Shown: positions 7,586 through 10,068 of the stretch, in pieces
Numbering within the stretch: the first letter of the stretch is position 1
Layout: each line of letters opens with the position of its first letter
Assembly: GCA_041742695.1 (NCBI GenBank)
Contig: JBGTOF010000111.1
Span: 1-10,068 of the forward strand
From: Kaiparowitsia sp041742695
GTDB taxonomy: Bacteria; Cyanobacteriota; Cyanobacteriia; Elainellales; Elainellaceae
Direction of reading: 5' to 3'
Length of the DNA: 10,068 nucleotides
Notes under the pieces: model-generated
Databases searched by the model: none
What the model was told of the DNA's origin: nothing
The model's input: only the letters and a program-made list of their open reading frames with translations
Translations under genes and position numbers: made by a program

Positions 7586-7721
7586 AAAACGCAGCTCGTT
7601 GCTAGCGTTCCCTAGGTCACAGCGGATATATCGATTGAAGCTATTCCCCACCTCAGTTCAAGTTAGAAGGAGTTAGAGCGGATGGCGAACTCAACGTCTC
7701 TCTAGAATTTCTTCTGATCCA

Positions 7722-7850
7722 ATGCAATGGTGGCAGGGGGTTTCTAAACACAGCCCACCCGCCCTAGAGCAGTATGTGGAAGAGAGCATGAAAATTGACG
7801 GGAGGTGTATCTCTCCCGATTACCATAAGGGTGTACTCTGCTGGCGTTGA
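7722..7850 (+). CDS. Possible 42-codon upstream ORF (unproven)
   Basis: An ATG frame encodes 42 residues beginning MQWWQGVSKHSPPALEQ and ending KGVLCWR. It stops at TGA 7848-7850, four bases before the ATG of the RCK protein. No Shine-Dalgarno precedes the first ATG. An internal in-frame ATG at 7788 has GGAAG about 8 nt upstream and would give a 20-residue peptide. The RCK gene start itself lacks a Shine-Dalgarno, so translation coupled to this frame is conceivable. I recognise no family. It could equally be chance. Confidence 0.22.
   Translation: MQWWQGVSKHSPPALEQYVEESMKIDGRCISPDYHKGVLCWR
7799..7818 (+). promoter_or_regulatory. Leader hairpin enclosing a Shine-Dalgarno-like GGGAGG
   Basis: CGGGAG (7799-7804) pairs with CTCCCG (7813-7818) across an 8-nt loop. 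The 5' arm plus the first loop base reads GGGAGG, a near-perfect ribosome-binding sequence, but it lies about 50 nt from the chosen ATG and no standard start codon sits at the right distance. It may be a structured leader element of the RCK gene. Confidence 0.35.
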
Positions 7851-7854
7851 CGCT

Positions 7855-9933
7855 ATGACCGCTTCGTCTGTGGCTTCATCTCAACCCAGGGCTGTGCAGC
7901 CCGAATACTTGCCCACCAGTGGGGAGCCGTCTGCATTTTTGGTTTGTGGTCTGGGGAGCTTGGGGCAATATTGTGTCATGGGGCTGCAGGAGTTTGGGGT
8001 TCGCATCTGCGCAGTCGATTTAGTGCAGCCCACCGACCTGGAATATGACGACCTGCTCACGCATCTCGATCGCTTTTGGCAAGGCGATTGCCGTCGCACA
8101 GCATTTTTAGAGAAAATTCACATTCGCGATTACCGAGCGGTGCTGTTAGTCACCAGCGATGAGCGCGTGAATATTGAAGCTGCATTTGCGGTGCGATCGC
8201 TCAATCCCCATGCGCGGTTAGTGGTGCGCTCGGCGCGGCAAAGCTTAAACGGGTTGCTGCATAACCAACTTGGGAACTTCGTCGCCTTTGATGCCAACCA
8301 GCTCTCAACCAACGCATTTGCCGTAGCCGCACTGGGGACAGAAAATCAAGGCTTTATTGATCTAGGCGATCATATTTTGCGGGTGGTGCGGCACACGCTG
8401 CCCGCTAACCATCGCTGGAGCAACCGTCGCCAGCTCCAAGAGCTAAATACGTCGATGCAGCGGCTGTTAACCTGTGTTCCACCTGGGGAGCAGGCCCCTG
8501 GCGAGTTTTTTATCTGGGAGCCAGAGCGGTTTGTAAGGTCTGGTGACACCCTGACGTATGTGGAATTGACCGGCGGCCTGACCCAAACGGCGTTAGAGGC
8601 TAACTGGCACAGTGTGGCGTCTCCTGCAGCGTTGAAAAAAGGCTCATCACTGGTGCAAATGGTGCGCGATCGCCTGTCGCCTCACCAATGGAGACATCAC
8701 CTGTGGCAATTTTGGCACACTGCCGAGCCGCAGCAAACCCGACGGGTCGCACTGGTCATCGGGCTCGTGCTGTCTACGCTATTGCTAATTGGCGCCGCGA
8801 TTTTAAATCGGGCGTTGCAAGGCACAACGTTTGGCGAAGCCATCTATATGAGCGCCATGCTGCTGCTCGACTCCTATGATGCGCTGCTGGATATTGTGGG
8901 CGATCGCGAAATCGTGCCCGTGTGGATGCAGCTTATGCACCTCTGCTTTGCGCTCGTGGGAACAGCCTCGGTTGGGGTTATCTATGCGCTCTTGACCGAA
9001 ACGTTGCTAGTGGCGAAGTTTCAACTCCCCAAAAAGCGCCCGCCTGCGCCACAGCAGTCGCATATTGTGCTGGTTGGGTTGGGACGTGTGGGCCGCCAAG
9101 TGGCCTCGTTTTTAGGAACCATTAAGCAGCCCTTGGTTGCCATTCATTCTCAGCCTTTAGAGCCCACAGTGCTGCCACAGTTGCCGCTGGTGGTGGGCGA
9201 CGCGACTCAGGCTCTCGCCAAGGTGAATCTAGAACAGGCAAAAGGATTGGTCGTTTGCACCGACGACGAAATCAACAATCTTGAAATTGCGATGACGGCA
9301 CATCTGGTGAATCCAGACCTCACTGTGGTGATTCGCACCTATGACCCGCGATTCAGCAAAAATGTGGATCAGGTCATGCCCTTTGCCAAAGCGCTCTGCG
9401 TCTATGAGCTGGCGGCAGAGGCGTTTGTGGCAGCTGCCTTTGGCGAAAACGTGCTGACACTGCTACGGCTAGATAATCAAACGATTGTGGTAACCGAGTA
9501 TCGAGTAGAAGCCGGAGATACCCTTAATGGGTTGCTGCTGGCAGATGTGGCCTATGGCTATGGGGTTGTGCCCTTGCTCTATACCGCAGCTCACGGTCGC
9601 GATCGCCTGATGCCGTCGGATGATGTGCGGCTGCATGAGGGCGATCGCCTTGTCGTATTAGCCAACAGCCACAGCCTGCAGCGAATCGAGCGCAACGAAC
9701 GCCTAGCCCAAACCTGGTGGGTGAGAATTGAGCACACCAATACTCAAGATGCTAGCTTTGCGGGGGCCACGGCGATCGCCCGCGTCACAGGCTGCACTAT
9801 TCAGCTCGCGCGTGACACGATGGAGCAGCTGCCCGCGCTCCTCCCCAAATCGCTCTACTGTCATCAAGCACTTCGGCTCGTGCGAGAATTGAGCAAAGCC
9901 GGTGTGACAGCGCATTTAGATTCTAAAACCTAA
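7855..9933 (+). CDS. Tandem-RCK, two-helix membrane protein (TrkA/K-channel-like) with non-canonical pore
   Basis: A 692-residue protein. The first RCK/TrkA-N Rossmann domain is at about 26-165 (LVCGLGSLGQYCV 29-41), with an RCK-C-like segment at about 170-242. Two membrane helices follow (298-317 and 356-385), with a pore-like loop between. A second RCK-N domain covers 402-530 (VLVGLGRVGRQV 405-416), then RCK-C at 535-605. The known role of RCK domains is to gate K+ channels or transporters by binding NAD(H), nucleotides or ions in the cytoplasm. The loop reads LLLDSYDALLDIVGD (336-350), not TVGYGD, so K+ selectivity is doubtful. An extra domain at about 621-687 has IARVTGC and LYCHQALRLVREL, resembling a ribosomal L7/L12-like fold (inference). 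I chose ATG 7855; a TTG frame starts at 7795 but adds 20 unconvincing residues. The start lacks a Shine-Dalgarno. The stop abuts an insertion sequence. Confidence 0.88.
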   Translation: MTASSVASSQPRAVQPEYLPTSGEPSAFLVCGLGSLGQYCVMGLQEFGVRICAVDLVQPTDLEYDDLLTHLDRFWQGDCRRTAFLEKIHIRDYRAVLLVTSDERVNIEAAFAVRSLNPHARLVVRSARQSLNGLLHNQLGNFVAFDANQLSTNAFAVAALGTENQGFIDLGDHILRVVRHTLPANHRWSNRRQLQELNTSMQRLLTCVPPGEQAPGEFFIWEPERFVRSGDTLTYVELTGGLTQTALEANWHSVASPAALKKGSSLVQMVRDRLSPHQWRHHLWQFWHTAEPQQTRRVALVIGLVLSTLLLIGAAILNRALQGTTFGEAIYMSAMLLLDSYDALLDIVGDREIVPVWMQLMHLCFALVGTASVGVIYALLTETLLVAKFQLPKKRPPAPQQSHIVLVGLGRVGRQVASFLGTIKQPLVAIHSQPLEPTVLPQLPLVVGDATQALAKVNLEQAKGLVVCTDDEINNLEIAMTAHLVNPDLTVVIRTYDPRFSKNVDQVMPFAKALCVYELAAEAFVAAAFGENVLTLLRLDNQTIVVTEYRVEAGDTLNGLLLADVAYGYGVVPLLYTAAHGRDRLMPSDDVRLHEGDRLVVLANSHSLQRIERNERLAQTWWVRIEHTNTQDASFAGATAIARVTGCTIQLARDTMEQLPALLPKSLYCHQALRLVRELSKAGVTAHLDSKT

Positions 9934-9951
9934 GAGGGTGTTTGAAAAGTC
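9934..9951 (+). repeat. Putative IS left terminal inverted repeat
   Basis: The end sequence GAGGGTGTTTGAAAAGTC begins directly after the stop codon of the RCK gene. Its partner would lie beyond the right edge, so it cannot be checked here. Confidence 0.55.
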
Positions 9952-9969
9952 AGGAAAGTCGTAAAAAAG

Positions 9970-10018
9970 CTCACTCAGTGTAGGCTGCGAATAGCAAATA
10001 TCTACAGCCCTGAGTGAG
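9970..10018 (+). promoter_or_regulatory. Hairpin upstream of the transposase start
   Basis: CTCACTCAG (9970-9978) pairs perfectly with CTGAGTGAG (10010-10018), and the adjoining TGTAG (9979-9983) pairs with CTACA (10002-10006), with GCC bulged. The stem ends 4 nt before the transposase ATG, so its 3' arm would hide any ribosome-binding sequence (GAGTGAG). Such stems are known in other IS elements to limit transposase translation from transcripts entering from outside. Confidence 0.6.
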
Positions 10019-10022
10019 TCAG

Positions 10023-10068
10023 ATGCGTAAAGCATATCCCAGCAACCTAACCCGTGCTCAATATGAAG
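10023..10068 (+). CDS. IS5-family transposase, N-terminal fragment (runs off window)
   Basis: Only 15 codons are visible: MRKAYPSNLTRAQYE. The K-A-Y-P-S-[ND]-L-T-x-x-Q-[YWF] start is characteristic of IS5-family DDE transposases with a DUF4096-type N-terminus. The enzyme would cut and join the IS ends. The catalytic core lies outside the window, so whether the gene is intact is unknown. The only ribosome-binding-like sequence is the GAGTGAG inside the hairpin just upstream. Confidence 0.75.
   Translation, partial: MRKAYPSNLTRAQYE

Larger units (their letters stand above)
7512..7854. other. Divergent intergenic region
   Basis: This spacer separates the minus-strand glycan genes from the plus-strand RCK protein and must carry promoters in both directions, though I could not identify convincing -35/-10 pairs. 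It contains nested CCAA/TTGG repeats (7557-7585), a strong-looking AAGGAG (7667-7672) that leads only to a 7-codon frame (7682-7705), a possible 42-codon frame (7722-7850), and a GC-rich hairpin (7799-7818). It has no HIP1 copy. Confidence 0.5.
6..9779. repeat. Dispersed HIP1 palindromes (GCGATCGC), 22 copies
   Basis: GCGATCGC starts at 6, 560, 1215, 1828, 1952, 1964, 2077, 2621, 3050, 3223, 4983, 5977, 6017, 6233, 7273, 7401, 8193, 8666, 8900, 9599, 9641 and 9772 (counted by eye). All lie inside coding sequence. The octamer is known to be highly over-represented in many cyanobacterial genomes; its role is not settled. Confidence 0.9.
9934..10068 (+). mobile_element. IS5-family-like insertion sequence, left end (partial)
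   Basis: The element appears to start at GAGGGTGTTTGAAAAGTC (9934-9951), which has the look of a terminal inverted repeat seen in IS5-family elements of cyanobacteria. A transposase frame opens at 10023. The bases just before it are CTAA (9930-9933), matching the YTAR target preference known for some IS5 members. The right end and any target duplicate are outside the window, so the boundary is inferred from one side only. Confidence 0.75.

Noticed and set aside
7682..7705. Seven-codon frame after a perfect AAGGAG
   Set aside because: The Shine-Dalgarno spacing is good, but a seven-residue product has no recognisable attenuator features such as repeated regulatory codons or a following terminator stem.
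7795..7854. TTG start at 7795 for the RCK protein
   Set aside because: The added 20 residues show no domain content and no Shine-Dalgarno lies at a suitable distance. The ATG at 7855 starts shortly before the first RCK domain.
1..10068. CRISPR array, tRNA, rRNA or defence-island genes
   Set aside because: I saw no regularly spaced direct repeats, no tRNA cloverleaf sequence and no defence-type protein motifs. The only dispersed repeat is HIP1.

Overview
The window looks like chromosomal DNA of a cyanobacterium. The main evidence is the dense scatter of the HIP1 palindrome GCGATCGC. I counted 22 copies by eye, mostly inside genes, and this abundance is a known cyanobacterial signature. Base composition is moderately GC-rich. 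The protein types fit the same source: a cell-surface glycan gene set and a tandem-RCK NAD-binding membrane protein. I cannot name the genus.

Layout. Positions 1-7511 hold five genes, all on the minus strand, and they read as a glycan (exopolysaccharide or surface sugar) assembly locus. In transcription order they are: a polytopic membrane protein resembling the LIC_10190-type family (5742-7511); a 334-bp AT-rich gap; a UDP-galactopyranose-mutase-like flavoprotein (3944-5407); and three family-2 glycosyltransferases (2854-3930, 1598-2761, and 1-1559, the last running off the left edge). The flavoprotein stop codon and the ribosome binding site of the next glycosyltransferase share bases, which suggests translational coupling. 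A 343-bp divergent spacer (7512-7854) holds small inverted repeats and a possible short upstream reading frame. On the plus strand, 7855-9933 encodes a 692-residue protein with an RCK domain, two membrane helices, a second RCK domain and a C-terminal extra module. Its pore loop lacks the canonical potassium filter. Directly after its stop codon an IS5-like insertion sequence begins (9934 to the right edge). It shows a terminal-repeat-like end, a hairpin, and the first 15 codons of a transposase.

How the genes may work together (inference): the flavoprotein would isomerise or oxidise a sugar nucleotide or lipid-linked sugar. The three GT-A enzymes would add residues on the cytoplasmic side. 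The multi-pass protein, with a conserved acidic DTxxYH motif near a predicted extracytoplasmic loop, could be a GT-C-like transferase or polymerase. The RCK protein is divergent and probably has a separate ion-transport or sensing role. I found no rRNA, tRNA, CRISPR array or recognised defence system. The genes look like recognisable families; the less-described parts are the repeated module in the first glycosyltransferase, the altered pore of the RCK protein, and the intergenic structures.
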